This document shows, in pieces, positions 1 to 7,899 of a stretch of 18,877 bases of DNA; the first letter of the stretch is position 1; each line of letters begins with the position of its first letter. Below the pieces are notes generated by a model. It did not search any database. It worked only from the letters and a program-made list of their open reading frames with translations, and was not told the origin of the DNA. The translations under genes were made by a program, and so were the position numbers. Source of the stretch: Chloroflexota bacterium (lineage in GTDB: Bacteria > Chloroflexota > Limnocylindria > P2-11E); the NCBI GenBank assembly GCA_005883775.1, contig VBEU01000064.1, positions 1 to 18,877 of the forward strand, in the 5' to 3' direction.

Positions 1-1523
1 TTTTGCTTCGCTTCTTCGACGAGCTGCGGCGCGTCGTGCTCCGGCACAAACCCTTTGGTAACGATGTCCGGTCCCGCGACGACCGCGCCGGTGCGCTGTT
101 CGATCGTCACGACGACCAGAAAAATGCCGTCGCTGCCGATCGACCACCGGTCGCGCATCACCGACTGGCTGATGTCGCCGACGCCGAGACCGTCGACGTA
201 GACGACGCCGGATTGGACCTTCTCTCCCACCTTCGCGCCGTTCGCGCCGATCTCGAGGACATCGCCATTGGTCAGCACGAATGCGTTCTTCGGCTCGACG
301 CCGAGATCCATCGCCAAACGCGCGTGACGCACGAGCATGCGGTACTCGCCGTGGATCGGGAGGAAGTACTTCGGGCGAAGGATGTTGAGGAGCAGCTTCA
401 GCTCCTCCTGGCTCGCGTGTCCCGAGACGTGCGGTCGGCTCTGCGGGTCGTAGATGACCTCGGCGCCGAGCTTGAACAGGTTGTCGACGGTCCGCGAGAC
501 GAGCTCCTCGTTCCCCGGGATGGGCGTCGCCGACATGACAACGGTGTCGCCTTCTTTCACCGCGACATGGCGATGGTCGCCGAGCGCCATCCGCGAGAGC
601 GCGCTTGTCGGTTCGCCCTGGCTGCCCGTCGTGATGATGCAGAGCTCGTGGTCGGGGGGTTTCCCGGTCTCGTGCGGGCTGACGCTCGCGCCTTCGGGAT
701 ACTCGAGGTAACCAAGCTCGCGGGCCGTCTTCGTGTAGTTCTCCATCGAGCGGCCGACGATCGCCGTCTTTCTCCCCCAAGCCGCCGCTATCTCGACGAT
801 CTGCCGGATCCGAGAGATGTTCGAGGCGAAGGTCGTCGTGATCACGCGACCCGGCGCCCGCGACATGATCGTGTCGAACATCTCGGCCACGTGTCGCTCG
901 GACTGGGTGTACCCGGGAACCTCGGCGCGCGTCGAGTCCGACATGAGGAGAAGCACGCCTTTCGCCGCGATCGCCGCGAGTCGCGCGAAATCGGTCTGGC
1001 GGCCGTCGACCGGGGTGTGGTCGAATTTCCAGTCGCCCGAGTGCACGACCGTGCCGTATGGGGTCTCGATGGTCACCCCGATCGCGTCAGGGATGCTGTG
1101 GCAGACGTAGTACGAGTCGCAGCGGAACGTGCCGATGCTGAACGGCGTACCGGGCGCGATCTCGCGGAAGGTCGCGCGCTCGGCGAGCTTGTGCTCGCGA
1201 AGCTTGGTGCGGATCAACCCGATCGTGAGCTTCGTGCCGTAGATCGGAACCTCGAGCATGTCGCGCAGTGCGTAGGGCAGGGCGCCGATGTGATCCTCGT
1301 GCGCATGCGTGATGAGGAACCCGCGGATCTTGTTCTTCCGCTGCCGCAGGTATGTCATGTCCGGGATGACGAGGTCGATGCCCAGCATCCCTTCGTCAGG
1401 GAACATGAGACCGGCATCGACGACGACGATGTCATCGCCGATCTCGATCGCGAGCATGTTCTTGCCAATTTCACCGACGCCGCCTAGCGGGATCACCCGC
1501 AGCGGCGCGTTCGACCTAGCCAA
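1..1523 (-). CDS. rnj: Ribonuclease J (3' end cut by window edge)
   Basis: Metallo-beta-lactamase/beta-CASP ribonuclease with endonuclease and 5'-3' exonuclease activity, central to mRNA decay and rRNA maturation in bacteria lacking an RNase E-based system. The 507 visible codons begin PLGGVGEIGKN (residues 12-22). The zinc-binding HAHEDH is at about 73-78, followed by the downstream HSGDWKFD, SDST, TAGSQGEP-like (TTGSQGEP), ATPIPGNE and HVSGHASQEELK signatures of the family. Only the last part of the C-terminal domain is missing. I chose the TTG at 1523, which gives the usual roughly 11 residues before LGG and has a GGTGGAG element upstream; it overlaps the UDG stop by 8 bases. GTG at 1496 is the alternative. 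Being last in the UDG/methyltransferase run, it is probably translationally coupled. The family call is very secure; only the start is uncertain. Confidence 0.95.
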   Translation of the reverse strand, partial: MARSNAPLRVIPLGGVGEIGKNMLAIEIGDDIVVVDAGLMFPDEGMLGIDLVIPDMTYLRQRKNKIRGFLITHAHEDHIGALPYALRDMLEVPIYGTKLTIGLIRTKLREHKLAERATFREIAPGTPFSIGTFRCDSYYVCHSIPDAIGVTIETPYGTVVHSGDWKFDHTPVDGRQTDFARLAAIAAKGVLLLMSDSTRAEVPGYTQSERHVAEMFDTIMSRAPGRVITTTFASNISRIRQIVEIAAAWGRKTAIVGRSMENYTKTARELGYLEYPEGASVSPHETGKPPDHELCIITTGSQGEPTSALSRMALGDHRHVAVKEGDTVVMSATPIPGNEELVSRTVDNLFKLGAEVIYDPQSRPHVSGHASQEELKLLLNILRPKYFLPIHGEYRMLVRHARLAMDLGVEPKNAFVLTNGDVLEIGANGAKVGEKVQSGVVYVDGLGVGDISQSVMRDRWSIGSDGIFLVVVTIEQRTGAVVAGPDIVTKGFVPEHDAPQLVEEAKQ

Positions 1524-2136
1524 AGAGCGTTATCTGCTCCACCGGTTTTTCCTCCGGCTCCTTGGTGGGCGGAGTGGTCGCGAGGAAGAGGGCGAGGGCA
1601 GCGAAGTCCGCGTGCAGCGCGTCGCGAAGAGCGGGTTGGTGGAGCGCCGCAGCCGGGTGATACACGGGGAAGATCAAGAGTCCGTCGGCGGTCTTCCGAG
1701 GCTTGCCGTGGATGCGCGAGATCGATTCGCCGGGAAAGAACTTCCCCATCGCGTGGCGACCGAGGGTGACGATCACGCGCGGTTGCAGGACCTCGAGGTG
1801 GCGCAGAAGCCAAACGTGGCACGCTGATATCTCTTCCGGTAGCGGATCGCGGTTTTCCGGCGGGCGGTGGCGGACCACGTTGGTGATGAACACTTTGCGG
1901 CGGTCGAGCCCGATCCCGGCGAGGAGCTCGTCCAGGAACTGGCCGGCCGCACCCACGAAGGGCTTTCCTTGAAGATCCTCGTGATAGCCCGGGGCCTCGC
2001 CGAGGAAGAAGATGCCGGAATCGGCGGTCCCATCACCGGGGACAGCTTGCCGCGCGCTCCGATGGAGTGGGCACGCGGTGCAGGCGCGGATCTCGTCGGC
2101 GACGAGCCGGAGGTCGATGTTGTGAGCGTCCTGCAT
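1516..2136 (-). CDS. udg: Family 4 (Fe-S) uracil-DNA glycosylase
   Basis: Removes uracil from DNA as the first step of base excision repair. The 206-residue length is typical of family 4. Visible motifs are motif 1 GEAPGYHED (46-54), the RPPENRDPLPEE loop (91-102) and motif 2 HPAAAL (160-165). Family-4 enzymes hold a [4Fe-4S] cluster through four cysteines. Here C19, C22 and C106 are present, but the position normally occupied by the Cys of the NVVKCRPP block is His90 (NVVRHRPP). Family membership is clear, but the altered ligand leaves open whether the cluster or exact activity is conserved. ATG start nine bases after the methyltransferase stop; its own stop lies inside the 5' end of the RNase J gene, so the two are probably coupled. 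Residues 185-206 (TPPTKEPEEKPVEQITLFG) look like a disordered tail. Confidence 0.92.
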   Translation of the reverse strand: MQDAHNIDLRLVADEIRACTACPLHRSARQAVPGDGTADSGIFFLGEAPGYHEDLQGKPFVGAAGQFLDELLAGIGLDRRKVFITNVVRHRPPENRDPLPEEISACHVWLLRHLEVLQPRVIVTLGRHAMGKFFPGESISRIHGKPRKTADGLLIFPVYHPAAALHQPALRDALHADFAALALFLATTPPTKEPEEKPVEQITLFG

Positions 2137-2145
2137 CCGGGGTGA

Positions 2146-2832
2146 TTATGCGGCGGGCGAAGGCTTGAGCGGAGCCTTTCGCGCGAGATAGACCACGTCG
2201 GTGTACGGCCGGCGCGGCATCTCCTCGACTTCAACGACAAATCCGGCCCGCTCGAACATCGCGAGCGCCTCATCGCGCGACGGGAAATAGAAGCGCTCGT
2301 GGCCGCCCCGCGTGAAGCCGAGCCCGACCGTGATCAGCTCTTGCGCGTAGGTGATCGCGTAACGCGGATCAGTGCGCCGCTCCTGCGCTTTCACGATCAG
2401 CGGCCTCCCTTCGCCGAGGGCCGCCGCCGCGTTCTTGAGCACCCGTTCCTGATCCTCGAACGGCAGCAGGTACAGGACGTCGACGATCGTCACCGCGTCG
2501 CAGTGCGGCGGCTGCTCCTTGATGATGTCGCCGACCTCGAACCGCAGCCACTGGGTGTCCCGAACCGCACCGCGCGCCACCTCGATCTTGCGGTCGTCCA
2601 GGTCGATCCCGAGGACGCGACGGGATTCGGCTCCCTCGCGCAGCAAACACGCGAAGAGCCCGTGGCCACACCCGAGGTCGACGATGAATCCCTTCCGCGG
2701 AACGAACCGCTCCACGAAGGCCAGGTCGGACAGGAAGGCGCGTCCGTGCACGAACAGGCGCGCACCGAACGGCGCCGCGCGATAGCGGTGGACCGCTCGG
2801 TTGAGCGCGGCGCTCGTGCTCGCGCCGGGCAT
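2146..2832 (-). CDS. Class I SAM-dependent methyltransferase
   Basis: A 228-residue Rossmann-fold methyltransferase. The SAM-binding glycine loop is VDLGCGHG (51-58), the acidic ribose-binding end of strand 2 is GIDLDD (75-80), and VGDI (about 100-103) and VTIVDVLYLLP (114-124) match motifs II and III. A charged C-terminal half contains FYFPSRDEALAMFERAGF, resembling the usual strand 6/7 region. The substrate cannot be read from the sequence. The reading frame is open far upstream, but the ATG at 2832 is chosen because it overlaps the last base of a TGA (TGATG) that ends the restored frame of the preceding deacetylase gene, and because everything upstream of it in this frame is low-complexity antisense-like sequence. 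Its place after a GT2 and a deacetylase hints at a lipid or glycan substrate, but that is only context. Confidence 0.85.
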   Translation of the reverse strand: MPGASTSAALNRAVHRYRAAPFGARLFVHGRAFLSDLAFVERFVPRKGFIVDLGCGHGLFACLLREGAESRRVLGIDLDDRKIEVARGAVRDTQWLRFEVGDIIKEQPPHCDAVTIVDVLYLLPFEDQERVLKNAAAALGEGRPLIVKAQERRTDPRYAITYAQELITVGLGFTRGGHERFYFPSRDEALAMFERAGFVVEVEEMPRRPYTDVVYLARKAPLKPSPAA

Positions 2833-3547
2833 CAAGGCACTCGCCAGCGCACGGCCTCGGTGCCGAGCGCCGTCTTGAGGAGCGGATCGGTGAGGATCGC
2901 GAGATCCGTCAGCCGCTCGTCCACGAGGGTGTCGGCCGCGAGAAGTCGAGGCGGGGACGCTCGGAGGTGATGTCGACGTACCAGCGATTCCCCGGGATCC
3001 CTCGGAACGCGAGCCCCGAGACGAACGTCGCCGCGCGGAGCGCCGTCTGCTTGGGACCGGACCACGCGCGCGGGCCGCGGGCACGACGGATCCAACGGAC
3101 TCCCTCGTCGCGGGCGACGCGGCCCACGACTCGGGCGACAGGAGGCATCAGATGGATGTGACGGTGCGAGTCCCAGGCCAGCGGCAGGATTCCCCAGGAG
3201 CGAGCCAGGGCAGCTTGCGCCCGGACCTCGGCCGCGAGCTCGCCCGCCCGCACGCGTCCGCTGAAAAGCCGTCTGGTGAGCTCCGCGAGGCCCAGGAAGC
3301 GACCCTCACCGTCCACCAGGCTTCGGACCGCCGCCGGATCGCTCACCGGCCAGCCGCCCACGAGATCGATGTGCAGGCCCACCTCGAGATCGGGCTCCAT
3401 CCGGGCTTGGGCCGCGGCTTCGGCGGACGAGTCCGTGGTCACGATGAGCGAGGTTGACCGGACGATGCCGCGACGATGCGACTCGAGGATGCCTTTCGTA
3501 ACGCCCGGCGATAGGCCCAGGTCGTCCGCCGTGACGACGAGGGTCAT
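2832..3547 (-). CDS. YdjC/ChbG-like carbohydrate deacetylase, reading frame broken
   Basis: YdjC/ChbG-family proteins are metal-dependent deacetylases acting on N-acetylated sugars. The N-terminal part is clear: TADDLGLSPG (6-15) carries the metal-binding Asp pair, GLHIDL (58-62) the first His, and SHRHIHLMP (127-135) the second His cluster. The frame from the ATG at 3547 runs only to a TGA at 2909 (212 residues), ending in the unlikely tail RPTPSWTSG. A second frame then supplies a family-like C-terminus (ADTLVDERLTDLAILTDPLL...), ending at a TGA at 2832-2834 that overlaps the next gene's ATG. The total length is not a multiple of three. The C-terminal HPG motif expected in the family is in no frame, so some bases seem to be missing near 2935-2975. 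The start overlaps the GT2 stop (ATGA). Either a recent pseudogene or an assembly error. Confidence 0.78.
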
Positions 3548-4266
3548 GTGCCGTAGAGCCCGCGCATGTCGTTCAGCCGGATGACAAACAGGTCGCGGAG
3601 CATCTTGGGCGTGTCCGCGAGAAAGTCTATGCGGGTCTCGCCGTGCTGCCGCAGCGCGAACGGGATTTCGCGCACCGTGTAGCCGGCGCGCCGAGCGAGG
3701 AACAGCACCTCGGCGTCGAACGCGAAGCCGTTCAGGCGCTGCTTCGCGAAGAGGTCCTTTGCGGCCTCGGCCGTGTACATCTTGCCGCCGCACTGCGTGT
3801 CGCGGATGTTCGTCGGAACGAGAAGGTGCACGACCGCGCGGAAGACGTCTCCCATCACACGTCGCCACCACGGGCGATCGACGATCGATCCCGGGACGTA
3901 CCGCGACGCGATGGCGATGTCGGCGCCGGTATCGAGCGCCCCGATGAAGAGGTCGATGATCTCGACCGGGATGGTGAGGTCGGCGTCCAGAAACACGATC
4001 GGATCGCCCGTGGCGGCCTGCATCCCCGCGCGGACGGCCGCGCCTTTTCCGCGGTGCGGCAGCCGCAGCACCTTGAATGCGAGACCGAGGTGCGTGTGCG
4101 CGACCTTTGCGCGGTGAAAGATGGCGGCGGTCGCGTCCGTCGACCCGTCGTCCGCGAGGATGATCTCGCCGGAGATCTCGCGGTCGCGAAAGAACTCGGC
4201 GCATCGCCCGAGGCTTTCCTCGATGCGACGCGCCTCGTTATAGGCCGGTAGAACTAGGGTCAACAC
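3544..4266 (-). CDS. GT2 family glycosyltransferase (polyprenyl-phosphate glycosyltransferase type)
   Basis: A 240-residue GT-A fold enzyme. N-terminal VLPAYNEARRIEESL (5-19), nucleotide-binding ADDGSTD (38-44), the GKGAAVRAGMQAATGD segment (73-88) and the metal-binding DADL (94-97) are all present, followed by CGGKMYTAEAAKDLF. This pattern is closest to dolichyl/polyprenyl-phosphate hexose synthases of the DPM1/ALG5 type, which move a sugar from a nucleotide donor to a polyprenyl phosphate on the cytoplasmic face of the membrane. No C-terminal membrane helices are seen, as in short DPM1-like forms. GTG start at 4266 (TTG at 4263 is possible); no good ribosome site. The stop overlaps the deacetylase ATG as ATGA, indicating coupling. 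Donor and product are not determinable here. Confidence 0.88.
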   Translation of the reverse strand: MLTLVLPAYNEARRIEESLGRCAEFFRDREISGEIILADDGSTDATAAIFHRAKVAHTHLGLAFKVLRLPHRGKGAAVRAGMQAATGDPIVFLDADLTIPVEIIDLFIGALDTGADIAIASRYVPGSIVDRPWWRRVMGDVFRAVVHLLVPTNIRDTQCGGKMYTAEAAKDLFAKQRLNGFAFDAEVLFLARRAGYTVREIPFALRQHGETRIDFLADTPKMLRDLFVIRLNDMRGLYGT

Positions 4267-4322
4267 GAACGAGCGACGAGCGATTCACTCGCGAGGAGCG
4301 AGATCCGCCAGCCCTGAGCGTG

Positions 4323-4343
4323 TCTCGCGGCAAAGCCGCGAGA
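4323..4343 (-). terminator. Perfect hairpin downstream of pnp, no U-tract
   Basis: A perfect 9-bp inverted repeat (TCTCGCGGC / GCCGCGAGA) with a 3-base loop lies 19 bases past the pnp stop, in the 95-base gap before the GT2 gene. No T-run follows on the transcribed strand, so it is a weak intrinsic terminator at best; it may instead be a 3'-end stabiliser or processing site. The rest of the gap (4267-4322) shows only short imperfect repeats of GAGCGA-type sequence and no convincing promoter. Confidence 0.5.
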
Positions 4344-4361
4344 TTGATCGAGGATCTGTTG

Positions 4362-6572
4362 CTATCGGCGCGGCGGACCGCCGCGTCGGAACCCACCCCT
4401 GTCGCCGCCCGGTCGCGGACCGCCGCGCTCGTCGCGCTCGCGGTACCGCTCGCGCTCGGCGCGCTGACGTGTCTCGTAGTCGTTGCCGTTCTCGTTCACT
4501 GCCCGGATCGAGAGATTGACCCGGCCCATGCGGTCGACCTCGGCCACCTTGACCTTGACCTTGTCGCCGACCTTGACCGCGTCCTCGACGCTGTTCACGC
4601 GCTCGGATGAGAGCTCGCTGACGCGGACGAGACCTTCCTTCCCCGGAAGGTACTCGACAAAGGCCCCGATGCTCATGATCCGCGTGACCTTGCCGTCGTA
4701 GACCTCGCCGACCTCGGGCTCCTTGGTGAGACCCTCGATCATCGCCCGTGCGCGGTCGCGCCCCTCGGCCTTGGCGCCGGTGATGCGGACCGTGCCGTCG
4801 TCCTCGAGCTCGATGGTGGTGCCGGTCTCCGCCTGGATCGCGCGGACCATCTTGCCGCCTGGGCCGATGACCTCGCGCACCTTGTCCGGCTGGATCTTGA
4901 TCGTTTCGATCCGCGGCGCGTAGCGGGACAGCTCTGAGCGCGGCTGGTCGATGACGTTGCGCATCGCCTCGAGGATGAGGAGACGCGCCTCGCGCGCCTG
5001 CTGGAATGCCGCTCGCATGATGTCGAGCGAGATCCCCTTGATCTTGATGTCCATTTGGAGGGCGGTGACGCCCTTGGCCGAACCGGTGACTTTAAAGTCC
5101 ATGTCGCCGTAGTGGTCCTCGAGGCCCTGGATGTCGGTGAGGACGGTCCACTTGTCACCGGAGGTGACGAGTCCCATCGCGATGCCACCGATCATCTCCT
5201 TGATCGGGACACCGGCGTCCATGAGCGCGAGGGTCGATCCGCAGGTCGAGGCCATCGACGACGAGCCGTTCGACTCGAGCGTCTCGCTAACTACTCGAAT
5301 GGTGTATGGAAACTGCTCCTTCGTCGGGAGCACCGGAAGGAGCGCACGCTCCGCGAGCGCACCGTGGCCGATCTCGCGTCGACCGGCGCCCCGCATCATG
5401 CGGACCTCGCCGACCGAGTACGGCGGGAAGTTGTAGTGATGCATGTAGCGCTTGGTGTCGACGGGCGAGAGCGTGTCGATGATCTGCTCGTCGCCGCCCG
5501 GGCCGAGCGTCGCGACCGAGAGGACTTGCGTCTGCCCCCGCGTGAAGACGGCGGAACCGTGCGTGCGCGGCAGGACCCCGACCTCGATCGCGAGCTGGCG
5601 GATGTCCTTGGTGCCGCGGCCATCCGGCCGGAGGTTCTCTTCGGTGACGGCCTTGCGGAACTCGTCCTCGAGGAGCTGCTCATAGACCTCACTGACTTCT
5701 TCGAGCGTCAGAGGCGCGTTGTCACCCGTCGCGAACTGGGCCACGGCCTCGAGCTTCAGCTCGTCCAGGCCGGCCTCGCGCTGTGCCTTGTCCGGGTTGC
5801 GAAGCTTCGCGCGGAGGCGCTGGGTGAGGAAGGTGGTGACCGCGCCCAGACGCGCCGCGTCCGGGACGACGGTGATGTACTCCATCTTCGGCTTGCCCGA
5901 GGCACGCTGAAGGTCCATCTGCGCATCGCAGATCTTCTTGATGCCTTCCTGCGCGAGCGCGAGGGCCTGGATGAGGAAATCCTCCGTGACCTCGTGGGCC
6001 CCGGCCTCCATCATCATGATCGAGTCGCGCGTGCCGGCGACGATCAGGTCGAGCGTGCTCTCTTCCATCTGCTGGATCGTGGGGTTGAGGGTGAGCTCGC
6101 CGTCCACCGTGCCGACGCGAACGCAGCCGATCGGTCCCTCGAACGGAGCATTCGAAATGGTGAGCGCGGCGGACGCCGCGTTCACGGCGAGGACGTCGTA
6201 GTCATTCTCCTGATCGGCCGACCAGGCCGAGATGACGATCTGGACGTCGTTACGGAAGCCCTTCGGAAAGAGCGGCCGGATCGGGCGATCGGTGAGACGC
6301 GCCGTGAGGATGCCTTCCTCGGACGGACGCCCTTCACGGCGCGGGAACGATCCCGGGATCTTGCCCGCGGCGTAGAGACGCTCTTCGAAGTCCACCGTGA
6401 GCGGGAAGAAGTCGATGCCCGTGCGGATGGTCTTCGCGACGGTCGCCGCGGCAAATACGACCGTGTCGCCGTATTGCACCGTGACGGCACCGCCGGCCTG
6501 CTTCGCGTACTTCCCCGTCTCGAAGGTGAACGGCTTTCCGTTGATGGTCGCCTGGGAACGAGTAACTGGCAT
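4362..6572 (-). CDS. pnp: Polyribonucleotide nucleotidyltransferase (PNPase)
   Basis: Phosphorolytic 3'-5' exoribonuclease of the cytoplasmic RNA decay machinery; also able to add 3' tails. The 736 residues cover two RNase PH-like core domains (first with FFPLTVDFEER and GSFPRREGRPSE; second with RPDGRGTKDIRQL, GRREIGHGALAERAL and SNGSSSMAST), then a KH domain (VREVIGPGGKMVRAI, about 564-578) and an S1 domain (KVTRIMSIGAFVEYLPGKEG, from about 624). The C-terminus after residue 700 is an Arg/Gly-rich tail (RGGPRPGGDRGGFRRGG), common in PNPases of high-GC bacteria. ATG start at 6572 with no clear Shine-Dalgarno. It follows rpsO, as in many bacteria, but with an intrinsic terminator in the 71-base gap, so expression probably depends on read-through. 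Complete and intact. Confidence 0.98.
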   Translation of the reverse strand: MPVTRSQATINGKPFTFETGKYAKQAGGAVTVQYGDTVVFAAATVAKTIRTGIDFFPLTVDFEERLYAAGKIPGSFPRREGRPSEEGILTARLTDRPIRPLFPKGFRNDVQIVISAWSADQENDYDVLAVNAASAALTISNAPFEGPIGCVRVGTVDGELTLNPTIQQMEESTLDLIVAGTRDSIMMMEAGAHEVTEDFLIQALALAQEGIKKICDAQMDLQRASGKPKMEYITVVPDAARLGAVTTFLTQRLRAKLRNPDKAQREAGLDELKLEAVAQFATGDNAPLTLEEVSEVYEQLLEDEFRKAVTEENLRPDGRGTKDIRQLAIEVGVLPRTHGSAVFTRGQTQVLSVATLGPGGDEQIIDTLSPVDTKRYMHHYNFPPYSVGEVRMMRGAGRREIGHGALAERALLPVLPTKEQFPYTIRVVSETLESNGSSSMASTCGSTLALMDAGVPIKEMIGGIAMGLVTSGDKWTVLTDIQGLEDHYGDMDFKVTGSAKGVTALQMDIKIKGISLDIMRAAFQQAREARLLILEAMRNVIDQPRSELSRYAPRIETIKIQPDKVREVIGPGGKMVRAIQAETGTTIELEDDGTVRITGAKAEGRDRARAMIEGLTKEPEVGEVYDGKVTRIMSIGAFVEYLPGKEGLVRVSELSSERVNSVEDAVKVGDKVKVKVAEVDRMGRVNLSIRAVNENGNDYETRQRAERERYRERDERGGPRPGGDRGGFRRGGPPRR

Positions 6573-6597
6573 GTGGTTGTTGATCTCGGGTGCCTAT

Positions 6598-6625
6598 GAA
6601 AAAACCCAGGGATTTCCCTGGGTTT
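6598..6625 (-). terminator. Intrinsic terminator between rpsO and pnp
   Basis: On the transcribed strand a 10-bp perfect stem (AAACCCAGGG / CCCTGGGTTT) with a 4-base loop is followed by more T residues, giving a run of six. It sits 18 bases after the rpsO stop and about 27 bases before the pnp ATG. This is the strongest factor-independent terminator in the window. There is no room for a normal promoter between it and pnp, so it should act as a partial terminator that lowers pnp relative to rpsO. Confidence 0.88.
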
Positions 6626-6643
6626 CCGCTTACGCGGGCGGTC

Positions 6644-6916
6644 TCACCGTCGCAGACCGAGTCGCCCGATGACTTCCTGGTAGCGCTCCGGGCTTCTGCG
6701 GTGCAGGTAGGCGAGCAGCCGTCGGCGTTGTCCGACCATGCTGAGCAGCCCGCGGCGACTCGCGTTGTCGTGGCGGGCGGTGCGCAGATGTTCGGTGAGG
6801 TGCTTGATCCGCTCGGTCAGGAGCGCGATCTGGACCTCCGGCGAGCCGGTGTCCTTGTCGTCACGGCGGTACGCCGTGATCACCTCATTCTTGTTTGGGA
6901 GCGTCGCTGACGGCAC
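6644..6916 (-). CDS. rpsO: 30S ribosomal protein S15
   Basis: Primary 16S rRNA-binding protein of the small-subunit platform. The 90-residue length is standard, and the core blocks DTGSPEVQIALLTERI (22-37), the LTEHLRTARHDNASRRGLL region, and VGQRRRLLAYL are diagnostic. The GTG start at 6916 is fixed by AAAGGA six bases upstream, one of the best ribosome-binding sites in the window. An AT-richer 64-base gap separates it from the LLM oxidoreductase stop and is a reasonable place for a promoter, though no clean -35/-10 pair can be named. S15 commonly represses its own mRNA; no specific fold for that could be identified here. Confidence 0.98.
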   Translation of the reverse strand: MPSATLPNKNEVITAYRRDDKDTGSPEVQIALLTERIKHLTEHLRTARHDNASRRGLLSMVGQRRRLLAYLHRRSPERYQEVIGRLGLRR

Positions 6917-6920
6917 CCGT

Positions 6921-6934
6921 TGTCCTTTCTTGAT
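6921..6934 (-). promoter_or_regulatory. Shine-Dalgarno element that fixes the rpsO start
   Basis: On the minus strand AGAAAGGACAACGG directly precedes the GTG. The AAAGGA core is complementary to the 16S rRNA 3' end at a six-base spacing. Most other genes in this window have no such site, so this one marks rpsO as independently and strongly initiated. Confidence 0.7.
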
Positions 6935-6980
6935 CCTTTGGATCTCTTATTCGCTTATGAGTCTACCGGATGCGGAACGA

Positions 6981-7850
6981 TCAGCCGAGCGCTCGCAGCC
7001 GCGGAAGGAGCGCGGCGGCCTCTTCGGCGCGCTTGCGCGGGTCGCCCGCCGGCACGTTTCCGCCGCCGATCATCACGAGAATTTCGGTAAATCCGGCCGC
7101 GATGGTCGCCTTGGCCTTCTGAATCGTCTCCTCCGGTGAGGTCAGGCGCATCGAGATCGAGCGACGGACCGCGCTCGGGTCGCGGCCCGCCTTCGTGCAG
7201 GCGGCATCGAGCGCCTTGCTCAGCGCGACACCTTCCTCGAACGTGGCGGCATTGGAGTGCCACACGTCGGCGTGGCGCGCGGTAAGACGCAGCATCCGCT
7301 CCCCCTTCGAGCCGATCCAGATCGGAGGGTGCGGTCGCTGGACCGGCTTGGGCTCGGCGATCGCATCGTTCAGCTCGTAGAAGCGGCCTTTGTAGGTCGC
7401 TCGCGGCTCCGACCAGAGGAGCTTCATCGCGCGGAGCGACTCGTCGAGCATCGTGACGCGATCGCCCGCGCTCGGAAAAGGAAGTCCGAACTGCGTGAAC
7501 TCGGGCTCGTTCCAGCCCGTCCCGATCCCGAACTCGAGGCGCCCGTTCGAGAGGTGATCGACGGTGACCGCGATCTTCGCCATGAGTCCCGGGTGCCGGT
7601 ACAGATTGCCGGTGACGTTCAAACCCATCCGCGCGCGTTTGGTGATCGCGGCCATCGCGCCGAGCACCGTCCACCCATCGAAGATCAGCGCGGTCGGGTC
7701 CGGTCCCAGCGCGATGAGGTGATCGAACGGCCAGATGTGGTCGAAGCCCGCCGTGTCCGCCGTTCGCCACACATCGATCTGCACGTCGATGGGATGCACC
7801 TGCTGGGAAAACTTCAAGCCGTAGCGAAGCGGATTTGGGATGGAAGACAT
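6981..7850 (-). CDS. LLM-class flavin (probably F420)-dependent oxidoreductase
   Basis: A 289-residue TIM-barrel protein of the luciferase-like monooxygenase superfamily. Family blocks include the N-terminal YGLKFSQQ, DHIWPFDHL (37-45), LNVTGNLYRHPGLMAK (77-92), VDHLSNGRLEFGIGTGWNEPEF (97-118), and PPIWIGSKGERMLRLTARHADVW (174-196). The last is typical of F420-binding LLM proteins, whose members reduce or oxidise varied substrates using F420 or FMN; the substrate here is unknown. ATG start at 7850 without a visible ribosome site; the 49-base gap from the lipoprotein gene holds no notable signal. It is an accessory gene next to the conserved rpsO-pnp pair. Confidence 0.87.
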   Translation of the reverse strand: MSSIPNPLRYGLKFSQQVHPIDVQIDVWRTADTAGFDHIWPFDHLIALGPDPTALIFDGWTVLGAMAAITKRARMGLNVTGNLYRHPGLMAKIAVTVDHLSNGRLEFGIGTGWNEPEFTQFGLPFPSAGDRVTMLDESLRAMKLLWSEPRATYKGRFYELNDAIAEPKPVQRPHPPIWIGSKGERMLRLTARHADVWHSNAATFEEGVALSKALDAACTKAGRDPSAVRRSISMRLTSPEETIQKAKATIAAGFTEILVMIGGGNVPAGDPRKRAEEAAALLPRLRALG

Positions 7851-7899
7851 CGTGCGGCGAATCTAGCAATCCCGGGCGGCGCGTGCCGATGGCCTGACG

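Noticed and set aside
3..1487. 494-residue plus-strand open frame
   Set aside because: It is antisense to a fully recognisable RNase J with all family motifs; the plus-strand translation is Arg/Asp-rich and resembles nothing, as expected for the shadow frame of a GC-rich gene.
2146..3084. Longer 312-residue version of the methyltransferase
   Set aside because: The first 84 residues are Arg/Ser-rich out-of-frame sequence over the deacetylase gene; the ATG at 2832 gives a normal domain.
2909..4204. 431-residue minus-strand open frame
   Set aside because: The first half is an out-of-frame reading of the GT2 gene that happens to read into the in-frame deacetylase; not one protein. The deacetylase starts at the ATG at 3547.
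5055..6599. 514-residue plus-strand open frame
   Set aside because: Exact antisense of pnp, which is intact and unmistakable on the minus strand.
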